Source: Rhizophagus irregularis (Eukaryota; Glomeromycota; Glomeromycetes; Glomerales; Glomeraceae). Taken from it: a DNA stretch of 64,000 nucleotides. The stretch spans positions 4,431,001-4,495,000 of the forward strand of contig NC_089445.1 in assembly GCF_026210795.1 (NCBI RefSeq). Reading direction: 5' to 3'. Positions 47,501 to 57,272 of the stretch are shown in pieces; within the stretch, counting starts at the first letter, position 1; every line of letters begins with the position of its first letter. The position numbers and the translations under genes are program-made. The notes under the pieces were generated by a model, which was not told where the DNA came from, ran no database searches, and saw only the letters and a list, made by a program, of their open reading frames with translations.

Positions 47501-47607
47501 CGAGTTTCTTAAAAGATTTTTTTTTTACACGACAGATATAAAGTGTTCTTTCTCTTGCAAAAGACAGTTGCAAAAGATGGTCTTTTTATTCATTTTCTTT
47601 TTTTACT

Positions 47608-47946
47608 AAGCCTCTTTAGAAATCATTCACGAGAAAAAAAAAACTTTCTCATGACACATTTTTTACTAAGCCAGTACTAAGCTGCATGAAGCTAAGACTT
47701 TTTAGAAATTTCTCATGAGAAAAAAACTTTTCATGACGCAAAGCCTCTTTAGAAATTATTTACGAGAAAAAACTTTCTTATGACACATTTTTTATTAAGC
47801 CAGTGAGTGCTAAGCTGCATGAAGCTAAGATTCTTTAGAAATTTCTCATAAGAAAAAAACTTTTCATGACGCAAAGCCTCTTTAGAAATTATTCACGAGA
47901 AAAAAAAACTTTCTCATGACACATTTTTTTACTAAGCCAGTACTTA
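47608..47946. repeat. ~132-bp tandem repeat, about 2.5 units
   Basis: Units start at AAGCCTCTTTAGAAAT: 47608, 47740 and 47873 (spacing 132-133). Each holds ACGAGAAAAAA, TTTCTCATGACACATTTTTT, CTAAGCTGCATGAAGCTAAG and a second CTCATGAGAAAAA half-unit. There is no coding frame. Confidence 0.7.
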
Positions 47947-48095
47947 AGCCCCTTTTAAATCTACAAAAAAAGCATAAAGGCAAATCACTTTTTTCCTAAT
48001 AAAGTAAATAGACATTCTAACTTTATTGATTAATTCTGATAAAAAAAAAATTACTAGTATTAAAATAAAGAATTAAAACAAAACTATATTGCATC

Positions 48096-48339
48096 TAAAA
48101 TTGCTTGCCGAAACCTAAGGGTTTAGGCAAGATGTCGTTTCGCCAAAAAGCAAAATTCTGCTGAAATTATATTAAAGTTATATTAAAAAACTGGCAAAAC
48201 TTTGGAGAAAGGTGAAACTGCCGAAACTTATTATAAATGCCGAAACTGCCAAAACTTTGCCAAAATCATAATAAATCTATAGTAAAATTTTGATGAAACT
48301 AATCATAGGATTATAAAGAAGTTTAGACAAGCAACCTTA
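48096..48339. mobile_element. 243-245 bp hAT-type MITE family, copy 3
   Basis: It is in inverse orientation to copies 1-2, with ends TAAAATTGCTTGCCG and CAAGCAACCTTA and exact 8-bp duplications ATTGCATC at 48088-48095 and 48340-48347. Confidence 0.88.
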
Positions 48340-48462
48340 ATTGCATCATTATTGTAGTCCATCATAGAATGGCAAACAATTGCAATAAAGAAGGTTTGTG
48401 AGCCCTGAAATATATATGTACAACAGTTGCACCTGTATAGTCTATGCATAGTGTGATTTGTG

Positions 48463-48706
48463 TAAGGTTGCTTGCCGAAACTTAGGGGTTTAGGCAAGAT
48501 GGCATTTCACCGAAAAGCGAAATTCTGCTGAAACTATATTAAAGTTATATTAAAAAACTGGCGAAACTTTGGAGAAAGGTAAAACTGCCGAAACTTATTA
48601 TAAATGCCGAAACTGCTGAAACTCTGCTGAAACTATAATAAATCTATAGTAAAATTTTAATGAAACTAATCGTAGGATTTTGAAGAGGTTTAGACAAACA
48701 ACCTTA
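48463..48706. mobile_element. 243-245 bp hAT-type MITE family, copy 4
   Basis: The ends TAAGGTTGCTTGCCG and ACAAACAACCTTA are flanked by exact 8-bp duplications GATTTGTG at 48455-48462 and 48707-48714. It is only 123 bp from copy 3 and in the same orientation, but its own target duplication makes it a separate insertion. Confidence 0.88.
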
Positions 48707-48714
48707 GATTTGTG

Positions 48715-49289
48715 TCATGTAATGCAAAAGTTATATTTGCAGATTTGATCTTTTAAGTATCTTTAGCTCATATTTAAAGCTCATGTTGAATTCGTGCTCA
48801 ACTTGTGTTAATAAAATTATACAAAATCATTGATTTTATTAAATTTATCAGAGTTTTAAGCCTAATTAAAGATGATTAATATAAAAATTATTAGCGATTT
48901 CATTATGACATTGTTGGCTTTTTGTTAAGTTTGGCTATTTTATTTTAAATTTAAATTGTTCGTTTATGAACTTGAGTTGAACTTAAGTTCAACTCGAGTT
49001 TAACTAGTTTAACTTGTTCGCTCAAGAACTGTGTATTGTATTGTAGATCTGTAATTGTTTTATTTGTATAAATTTGTAAAATTGTGATATGATATTTGCA
49101 TATTGTGAATCATTAAAATGATTTAATTAATTTATGATATTACATCATAGAATTCATAGAACTTTCTGTTGTCTCTTTAAGTGATTAGATGTCAATTTTC
49201 CATTGTACAAAAAAAAAAAAATTGGAAATGAAAATCAATAGAAAATCAATGGAAATCAGATGTTAGTATAACATACTATAAATTAAATT
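48715..49289. other. AT-rich gap
   Basis: There are short inverted AACTTGAGTTGAACTTAAGT-type words near 48970-49010. No gene was seen. Confidence 0.4.
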
Positions 49290-49640
49290 TTCTATTCAAA
49301 GGTATTATCGACAAATATTTTTCTCCCTACATTTACGTATTTGAATTTTGTAGCCCGATACAATATCCTATGAACTGCTAACAAGGAATCACAACCTTCT
49401 TGAAAGTATTCAGCTTTCCATAATTCAGTATTTGATATTTCTGGCTCCATAAAACTATATTTAAACCGAATATTAGAAGAAGGTGCAGGTTTATACCACT
49501 TGACAAATGCTAGAAGGTGAGTTTTCGTTCCTTCTGGAAATCTAAAGGCATGCTCGAAATAATATTGGATTTCATCCGGATAAGTGTCAATTGAATCATC
49601 ATTAGCTGCTTTCCATTTTGCAAATATATTCGCATTTTTT
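49290..49640 (-). pseudogene. Transposon-associated coding fragment (YFEH/LLAFVKWYKPA type)
   Basis: A stop-free minus reading of ~110 codons runs from about 49640 to 49290. It includes DTYPDEIQYYFEHAFRFPEG, THLLAFVKWYKPAP and EYFQEGCDSLLAVHRILYRA. It has no ATG start of its own. I remember closely similar blocks in highly repeated Rhizophagus proteins, so this is most likely part of a dispersed multicopy gene. The biochemical role is unknown. Confidence 0.45.
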
Positions 49641-50300
49641 TCATAATGATGATGATGATGATGATGAAGCTATTGTAAATGAAGAATTAAATTCTACTCA
49701 GATGCTTTTGTTTAGTAAAGGAAGGAAACTATGTGAAATTTTGCTGGCAAATAATGAACATTTCGTTGCCTCAGAAAAATCAAAAACTACTGAAATATTT
49801 ACTGTATTGGCCGAGTTATCAAAATTTGAAACAATTAAAGTAGTTGACAAGGAATCTACTAAGAGGATAAATCAATGAAGGAATCAGGAAACGTATTGTG
49901 AAAAGCTGCTAATTGCGGCTGAATCTTTTAACTTATTGCATTTGGTGTCATTGGTTCAAATTTATGATGATCTTACAAAGTTCAGTTTATAATTAGAAAT
50001 TAAAAATGTAAAATCTTGGGTTATTTCGTTCATGCGATCTATACTTAAAATTGGCAGAAAAGCTAAACAAAAAAATAGGCTGGGTTGCAATAGGTTACGT
50101 AGGTTATTTAATGAAGGAATAACAGCTGTGCAACTTGCGTAAGCAGGTTGTCGCAAATGTGATTTTTTTGTTACAAAAGAAAATTACAAAATATTTTTAT
50201 CACAAATTCCTTCTTTACAAACTTGCTGATCAATTACTTCGAGCATATCAGTTGAACGTATATCAGAAATTATTGAGCCAAAACAAAAGTGAGCATAATT
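49641..50300 (+). pseudogene. Decayed multicopy gene fragment
   Basis: A plus-strand frame starts in a GAT repeat ([10 protein letters not shown], 49645-49668). It continues [20 protein letters not shown] and [20 protein letters not shown] to a TGA at 49876-49878. After the stop the frame goes on with YCEKLLIAAESFNLLHLVSL, then a stop, VKSWVISFMRSILKIGRKAK, GCNRLRRLFNEGITAVQLA, a stop and KCDFFVTKENYKIFLSQIPS. At least three stops are present. It abuts the minus-strand fragment head to head at about 49640. No function is recognised. Confidence 0.45.
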
Positions 50301-50439
50301 ATTTTAAAGTATATTTAAATTATAAAATGTAAATGTAAAGTTATATGCAATATTTTTTTATAGCAATTAAAAAATAGTTTTATTTTGACAAATTTATCCA
50401 ATAATATATATTATATGTACGCTATAACTTAGTAATTTT

Positions 50440-50760
50440 ATTCAAAAAGTGGACAAAATTGTCCAAAAAGACATTATGCTACTGATAAATTAAGTAATTT
50501 TATAATAAGATCAATTTTATAATAGGTAACGCGTTTAGGATTAGTAGTACAAAACACGTAATAATTAGAGTGGACAAATTCATTATGCTATAATAAGATC
50601 GCGTTTAGGATTAGTAGTACAAAACGCGTAATAATTAGAGTGGACAAAATTGTCCAAAAAGCCATTATGCTATAATAAGATTGCGTTTAGAATTAGTAGT
50701 ACAAAACGTGTAATTAATAAGAGTGGACAAAATTGTCCAAAAAAAGTTTTTGAAAACGCG
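50440..50760 (+). repeat. Tandem subterminal-type repeats upstream of hAT fragment
   Basis: GTGGACAAAATTGTCCAAAA occurs at about 50451, 50640 and 50724, with a shortened GTGGACAAA at 50571. ATTATGCTATAATAAGAT and GCGTTTAGGATTAGTAGTAC with AAAACGCGTAAT follow each. The nearly palindromic GGACAAAATTGTCC could be a repeated transposase-binding site at the 5' end of the adjacent hAT relic. Confidence 0.5.
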
Positions 50761-50820
50761 CAAACTCTTTAATTTTTTTATTTCAGATATATATATTTTT
50801 TTCTTCTAGTCTCACACAAA

Positions 50821-51085
50821 ATGGATTTGCCTTTTGAACTTAAGCTTCTCAAAAGAGGTAGACCAAAAGATGACGTATGGCAATATTATTTAAAAGGGAA
50901 CATGATTTACAGAGATACGCGAGTGCTGTATGCACTTATTGTAATATAAAATGCAGCAGGAGTGAAACTTCTCTTCTTAAGGGTCACCTTGCTAACCACT
51001 GTATGAAAGCTTCAGAAAATGTTATACGAATGTATCAACGTAACTTTAAAGAAAACACTAAAAAAAAAATGAAAATTAATAGCTA
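50821..51085 (+). pseudogene. hAT transposase N-terminal BED zinc-finger relic
   Basis: It starts MDLPFELKLLKRGRPKDDVW then QYYLK. A one-base shift near 50895 leads into HDLQRYASAVCTYCNIKCSR with a later GHLANHCMKA. C-x2-C ... H-x4-C after a GRPKDxVW leader is a BED-type finger of hAT transposases. The frame continues NVIRMYQRN to a stop at 51086. The dimerisation and catalytic domains are absent. Confidence 0.6.
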
Positions 51086-51164
51086 ATTAACACTTAGATG
51101 AGCCTGGGATGCTATAGGTACTATATATAGAAAGGATTTTAAGTAAAAGTAACATTCTTTACAT

Positions 51165-51335
51165 TTCTTTTTATTTTATTTTTCAGGTTATCAGACTCCT
51201 GAAAAGTCGAACTTGGATTTAGGTCTAATTCTATAAAGAAAGTTGGACTTTTAAATTGGATTTTTATTTGCATCAAAGTAACATATTAACATTTCTTTTT
51301 TGTATATTTTGTAAGAACAGGTTTTTCCTTAGAAC
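51165..51335 (+). repeat. Isolated relative of the micro-exon array
   Basis: A CATTTCTTTTTATTTTATTTTTCAG tract is followed by GTTATCAGACTCCTGAAAAG. Compare GTTACCGGACTCCTAGGAA at 36189 and 36399. After that come AAAGTAACATATTAACATTT and another pyrimidine tract. It sits just downstream of the hAT relic. Confidence 0.5.
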
Positions 51336-52391
51336 TACTTCAAATATCTTATAAAAATGTTGGTGTGCATGGCATTTTTTTTAATAAAGATTTTTGAAAA
51401 AGAATGTTTCATATTTATTTGTATTTGTATTTTATTTTTATTTTATTTAATAAAGTACTAGTAAATAATAGTAATTTAAGCAGTAAATTCAGTGACCAAA
51501 TCATTATAAATTTTGTGACTAAACCATATAAATTCAGTAACAAAACCAGTGTAAATTCCATGATAAAACTGTGCAAATGATACGTTTTTGTGATACAAAA
51601 TTGTGCATTTTTCTGTATCCTCTCATGATAGTACGTTATTTCTAGGAAAAAAAAATCTTATAAAAAATGTATCCAGTTTTTTATAGGGTATACTTTGTAT
51701 TGTACTATATTTATCTATATTTTACAATTAATATAATTAATGAAATTTTAAATATGTTAATAATTAATAAATTATACTATTGCTATTGTTATCCTATCAA
51801 TGATTAAAGCTGACTGAAAAATTTTAACGCTTTAATAGGTTAACTGGAGTTTAACTTAATAGGAGAATCTTAAGTTGATTACAAATAATCACGTGAAATA
51901 ATGTTGGATGTTTAGTTAAAAAAAATAGGTTTTTATTAAAATAATATAAAGTTTTAGATACGACGAAAAATATAGATAATCTCTTAGTTGCAAAATTAAC
52001 TATCTTGAATTATATTACTGGGAATAATACTCTTTTCATATAACTCGAAAACTATAATACAATTCTGAATTATTTGTAAAACTAACTGTTTAATGAACTA
52101 TTCCTTCAACTTGGTAAAATTCTAACACTATTTATAATAAAATAAAAATTAAGAATATTTGATAAAATAAATAAAATAAATATAATAAATAAAATAAAAT
52201 AAAATAAATATATCAAATAAATAAAATATAACAAATAAAATAAATAAATCAAATATATCAAATTTAACAAATAAAATAAATAAATTAAATATATTAAATT
52301 TATTAGATTTATCAAATAAATCAAGAAAATTAAGAAAATTGAAAAAATCAAGGGATTTATAAAATGATCTACAAAATGATCTATATAAAAT
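51336..52391. other. AT-rich gap with simple repeats
   Basis: 52140-52330 is a minisatellite of AAATAAATCAAATTTAAC-like units (translated it gives only I/L/Y-rich low complexity). No gene was seen. Confidence 0.45.
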
Positions 52392-52686
52392 TAGGGACCC
52401 TAGACATTTCTTATAAAACTCACAACTGACTTTTTGCCAAAAAAAGACTCAATTTGCTCTTTTTTTATTTTCTGTTTTTTACAATTATCTCAGTATCCAG
52501 TAATCCGATTCATGCAGATTTTTTTTATTTTGTAGAGCTTGATGAGACTACAAAACAAAAAAAAGTTTGTACAAATTGGACTACTGGATGCCAAGATAAT
52601 CGCAAAAAACTGATTTTTTTTTTGTGAAATTTAGGTCAATTTGCGAAAAAGTTGCCACCGAGTTGTATATGTAATGTCCAGGGTCC
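52392..52686. mobile_element. hAT-type MITE, TIR TAGGGACCCT
   Basis: It starts TAGGGACCCTAGACATT and ends AATGTCCAGGGTCC, flanked by 8-bp duplications TATAAAAT at 52384-52391 and 52687-52694. The ends match those at 906-1430. The inner arms CAGTATCCAGTAATCC and complement are imperfect. Confidence 0.75.
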
Positions 52687-52989
52687 TATAAAATTACTGC
52701 GCCACATTTCTACTTTAATACTATACACGTTTTTAATATCAATATACATATTTTTATATATTATATATACATTATTAAACTAATATTGTTTTACTATATG
52801 TTATTTTATATATAAAACACTGTTACATTACATATTTTTTAACGTTTTTAAGTGGTGTTAATTGACAAAAGGTTTATATCTTTACATTTTTTGGCATTGA
52901 GTAACATATGGCATTGTTTAACATATTATACATCTGTCTAAAACTGCCTGATAGATAGGAGGAGGCCTGGCCATAAATTCTAGTAAAGT

Positions 52990-53250
52990 AGAAAAATGAT
53001 TTAATCACCATTTGATTCATCATTATGAGATGATTCTAATAAGCTATGGTGCATTTTTCTACAATCATTGGATGCTGAAATATTAAGTAAAACATCATAC
53101 AGTGCAGTATCGCAAATACAAAATGCTGATTTTTGACATTTTGCTCAATATCTCAGCATTTAATGATCATAGAAAGACAATTTTAACCATTATTTAACTT
53201 ATTATTATGAGATGATTTCAACAAATTATAGCGCATCTTTCTACAATCAT
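52990..53250. repeat. Two GATTCATCATTATGAGATGATT modules
   Basis: CACCATTTGATTCATC...GAGATGATTCTAATAAGC is followed by GTGCATTTTTCTACAATCAT, and the whole ~150-bp unit recurs at about 53170-53245. These are diverged forms of the GTCTC...GAGAC module at 43.7-44.2 and 59.8-60.4 kb. Confidence 0.45.
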
Positions 53251-53268
53251 TGTATACTGAGTTATACA

Positions 53269-53433
53269 TGCCACCCAAATTATTTTGGACTGCCGTAATT
53301 ATAAGTAAAATCCCAAATTCAATTATGGCATCCCAAATTATTTTGGCACTTTACATAGTAAATTATATATAAACCGAATGAATTATGGCATCCCAAATTA
53401 TAATTATGGCATTCCAAAATAATTTGGGCAGCA
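53269..53433. mobile_element. Short inverted-repeat element with long flanking direct repeat
   Basis: The ends TGCCACCCAAATTATTTTGG and CCAAAATAATTTGGGCAGCA form an imperfect 20-bp inverted repeat. Either side has TGTATACTGAGTTAT or TGTATATACTGAGTTAT, a ~15-bp direct repeat with a 2-base difference in length. Confidence 0.45.
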
Positions 53434-53599
53434 TGTATATACTGAGTTATTAAATGATGAAATGTAATATTTTTAAGTTTTGACAATTTTGACATGTTGA
53501 AACTATTTCAGTATTTTAACAAATCAGAGAACTAATGTCAAAATATCAAAATAGTTTTGACAATTTCGACATGCTGAAACTCCCTAATTTCGGCAGGTA

Positions 53600-54747
53600 A
53601 CTTTAGTCATATTTACACAAACATTCACATCACAAGATATGTTTATATATTAAATTAACTTAAAGGTAAAGAACCTTCAGAAAATAATACAATTACGGTA
53701 TTTTATGATTATTATAAAATCTGATGCTCTCACTACATTATCATAGAAATCAGAAAAGAAGCTTCTATTAAAAAACAGGAAAAATTTAGTATTTTATTTT
53801 TTATTTTACTTCCTGTTTTTATTCATATAGCTAGGTTTTAATTTTGAAACTTTCTTATATAGATTAAAAAAAATTATTATTTGTTTTCCTTTTTATTATT
53901 TTCATTAAGTTCTCTAAATTTTTTCTGGATTTATGACCTGAAATAGTTTATAGCTGTAATGGAAATTCCTATATACAGGAATCTATTTCTGCTGTAGTAA
54001 ATCTATTACCCATAAATTACAAATCTCTTATTTATCAAATTTGTTTGGATATACAGTATATATAAAGGGAAAATACTACTTTGAGGTTTTTATTTATCTC
54101 ATCCAATTTTTTTGTCACATCATTTTTCATAAGCAACCAAGAAATCTTTTAATAAATAATTGATATTCTGGTTTGGATAAGAAGGTGAAGTACTAGAAGA
54201 AGCAGAGCAGGTAGGTGGTATAGTACAGATAGGTCACAATTTTTGATTACTTGTGGAATAAAGCTAAACATTTTTTTGAATAATTATTTTTTTTTAAAAA
54301 AAAATTTCATGGTATAAATAAATCTCTGTATTGTGAATAATTGACCGGAGCGAAGCGAAGGACAATATATGTCTAAAAAAAATCGATCACGTGAATTTCT
54401 CTGTCCGCCACGTGATCGTCACCCAATCCGTTTCCTAGTAATATTGTTGTGTTTGACGAGTATTGATTGATTAATATGATTTTATGATTTTGCCGCATGA
54501 AAATTTACCCCTTAAACAAATATTATCAATAAATGGATTTTTGTTTTTGACCGGTTTTGAATTCCTTTGCATTTAAAGACCGGTTTTTTATTAGAAATTG
54601 GACCGGTTTGAAACCGGTTTGAAATCCTGTGTCGGTTTGGAGCACTAATTACAGTATTGTACAACTATCTAATTTCTACTCTAATTAATTTTTCTACTTG
54701 TAATTTGAAACAGAAAATTGACTTTGCATATTCATTTGGTATTGTAT
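53600..54747. other. AT-rich gap downstream of the Crinkler gene
   Basis: GGAGCGAAGCGAAGG at 54347-54361 resembles 23836-23848. A GATCACGTG...CACGTGATC hairpin lies at 54386-54419. 54545-54645 has ACCGGTTTTGAA/GAAACCGGTTTG words ending TTTGGAGCAC, possibly the remains of a TAAAGCTCC-type element. Confidence 0.4.
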
Positions 54748-57272
54748 TCACTTAATTCGAGGCAAAATATGAGAAATCGTGTGAAGTGTACGTCCATTTG
54801 GAAAATTTGGAAAATAAAAATTCTTCAATACTTTCTTTGAAATACTAGTCTTTTCAAATGCATCATTAATATCTTTAAATGGTCTTTTTGAAAAAATTAC
54901 GTTTGCTCGTTTTTCACCGATTTGATTCACCTTGCAGAGTTGCTCGATAGGATCGGTATTGATGTTCACTTCGAGGGTAGGAGCAGCAGAGGGTATAGGG
55001 GTGCGGACTCTAGACTGCCTAAATGCTCTGCCCGCAAATGGCCCAAAATATTCCTTAAAATTTTTTTCATATACAATTCCGGATCGTCTTGGAAGTTTTA
55101 CATCACAGTTTGCTGAAGTTGTAAATAGGATAAAAAAATCATCATATGATGAAGATTTTGTACGTTCTTTTGCATATAATTGTTGATTGATCGAATTTTG
55201 TGTATGTTTGTATTGTTGAATTTCGTTCAGACTCTTATCATCTGGCAGATCTAACGAAATGAAGGCATCTCCAGCTTTTGCGCCTGGACTGTTAATAATA
55301 CAATGTTTGAATTGCCGAACGTTAACGATAGATTTATTGCACTCAACGTTCCAACTGCGTGTAGAGATTTTTTCAGATCTTGTGTCTGTTCGATGTTTTG
55401 CATATTCAAGCTGTAGATGGTGATTTATAAATTGGAGATCACCATTTAAAAGCGCTCCTGCGTGAACCTCCGAAATCGTTGTTGGCTCATTTTCATCGAG
55501 TATAGTTGACTTCAAACAACGAAAAGTCGCAACAAATCTTTCAAAACCCTGCCATGGTTTAGATCCCGGTGATGACATAAATTCTCGTAGTTCTTTATAG
55601 TCAGAAAATGCCCAATCTCGAAGTATTGAATCTCCCCACTCATGAGACTTTTCAACAAGCATCCAGAGCCATATATACGGCGCAGTGAAATATCCCGTTT
55701 GTGCCTCATGTTTTCTTTCAAATCGTATCAAACCACTGTGAATGTATTCATCTGGGTTTTTTTCCGTTCTAGGAACAGGCTTGTCTACATCTAAGAGAGT
55801 TCTGGTTAATACTGCTCGTGCAATGGCCCTGGCATCTCTGCCAGTATTCTGAAGAGCTTCAACGTATCGATCAGTGAGCCTAAAACGAAGATCATTCATC
55901 AAGTTCTCAACATTGCACTTTTCAATAGAACGACCAGCCATACACTCACTCAGAACTTCTAGAGCCCTTCCATGGCCCCCACAATCTTCCACAAGAATAT
56001 CCATAATTTCTTTTTTTTCAAAGACTGGGATTACTTTATTTCCTTGGCGATATGTTGGAGGTTTCATAGAAGGGACTGGCAAGTATGCACGTTTTCGATG
56101 CGAAAATTGTAATGCTTTCTCAACTGAGGTAGCGATTGTGCAAGTAATGCATGGCAATAGAAAAATTTTTTTCAATCCGAGATCTCCGATAGATGACATA
56201 GTACGGTAAAAATCAGAATCTTTATTCAAACCGTCATCAGTACTTAACATAAGCTGTTGCATGGCATCAACGATCAAAATAACCGTTATGTCCTTCAAAT
56301 CTCGATTCCGATATTTAGCAACCAATGACAAAACAGACATTGGAGACGGTGGCTCATATGTGAGACGAACCTCATCAAAATCCATTTCTTCTCTAAGAAG
56401 TTGAAATAGCATTCGAGTACCAATGGCCAGAAAAGGATCTTCCCTTGGCCGTAAAGCAGTTCCATTCTCATAGCTGACATTGAATACATAAGCATCCTTA
56501 ATTCTAGCTAATAGGTCTTTATCTTTACTAACTGAACTGATTGCCGTCTGTTGGAATTCATTAGCGTTTCGAGATTTTCCGGTCCCAGCTCCAGAAAGAA
56601 AGAGATATATCGGAATGTTTGTTTTGTCAAAATCGCCTTTAAGAAAAGCATCAAAATGTTCTCTGATCGTTTTTTGCAAAATTTCTTTCAGAGTTGGGTC
56701 AGGTTGATATTCCCAATTCGCACCAGAAGTGCGAAGTAAAGGTTCTGGTTTCAAGTATAACAGGCCTAAAACATAATATAATGTTCAGTTAGTCACAACA
56801 TATAGTTCCGGTGAGACTTGTTGATATATACCTTGAGGAAAAGCATCTGCTATATTTATTTTACTACGTAATTCTTTTTGAGCGGATTTGACGATAAGAA
56901 GCAGGAAAAGGAAAGAAAAGCACAAAGTTATGCAAGCATTCGGTATTATCGGGAAACATGACAGAGAAAACGAACAAACAAAGCCAAAACTATATTATTG
57001 AATATGCTTATATATATGAAAATACCAGTTGACACTTTCTTCAGGTACGCGAGTCTCTCGGTACAGTTATCCTTTGGGATTGTATTGAGAACATTCGACA
57101 CAACTTTTATCTTTGCATTATTTAAGATACTAGTGAAAAATGCTCGCAATCTAGTCCTCTCTGTTTCTGGAAGAGCTTCCTCGTCGAGATTCAAGGCGAG
57201 TCGGCTAATCTCTTGACTAATATCGGTTATTAAATTTTCACTTTCTGTGTTTGAACTGGTTAAGCCAGGCAT
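54748..57272 (-). CDS. Crinkler (CRN)-type protein: P-loop NTPase with nuclease-like and HhH C-terminal part
   Basis: The three-exon model is 57272-57026, 56873-56832 and 56765-54748, with GT-AG introns, giving 768 residues. The N-terminal ~100 residues (MPGLTSSNTESENLITDIS on) are helical and lack the LFLAK/ubiquitin-like header of classic Crinklers. A short ELRSKINIADAFPQG block, then NWEYQPD, leads to Walker A (SGAGTGKS, ~154-161) and a hydrophobic VILIVDAMQQ Walker B. The C-terminal half holds GDAFISLDLP and a later KLPRRSGIVYEKNFKEYF, compatible with a PD-(D/E)xK-like nuclease fold. It ends in a helix-hairpin-helix (VNQIGEKRANVIF, ~708-721). Crinklers of oomycetes and some fungi are host-nucleus-targeted effectors or inter-strain factors. 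No signal peptide is seen here, so secretion is not supported. Confidence 0.82.

Noticed and set aside
47608-47946. CRISPR-like array
   Set aside because: The units are ~132 bp with no short constant repeat and unique spacers. It is a plain tandem repeat in a eukaryotic setting.
52106-52351. 81-codon frame of I/L/Y/F
   Set aside because: It translates an AAATAAAT-type minisatellite. The composition is purely from the repeat.
55512-55721. 69-codon frame within the Crinkler gene
   Set aside because: It is an out-of-frame shadow of the long conserved exon.
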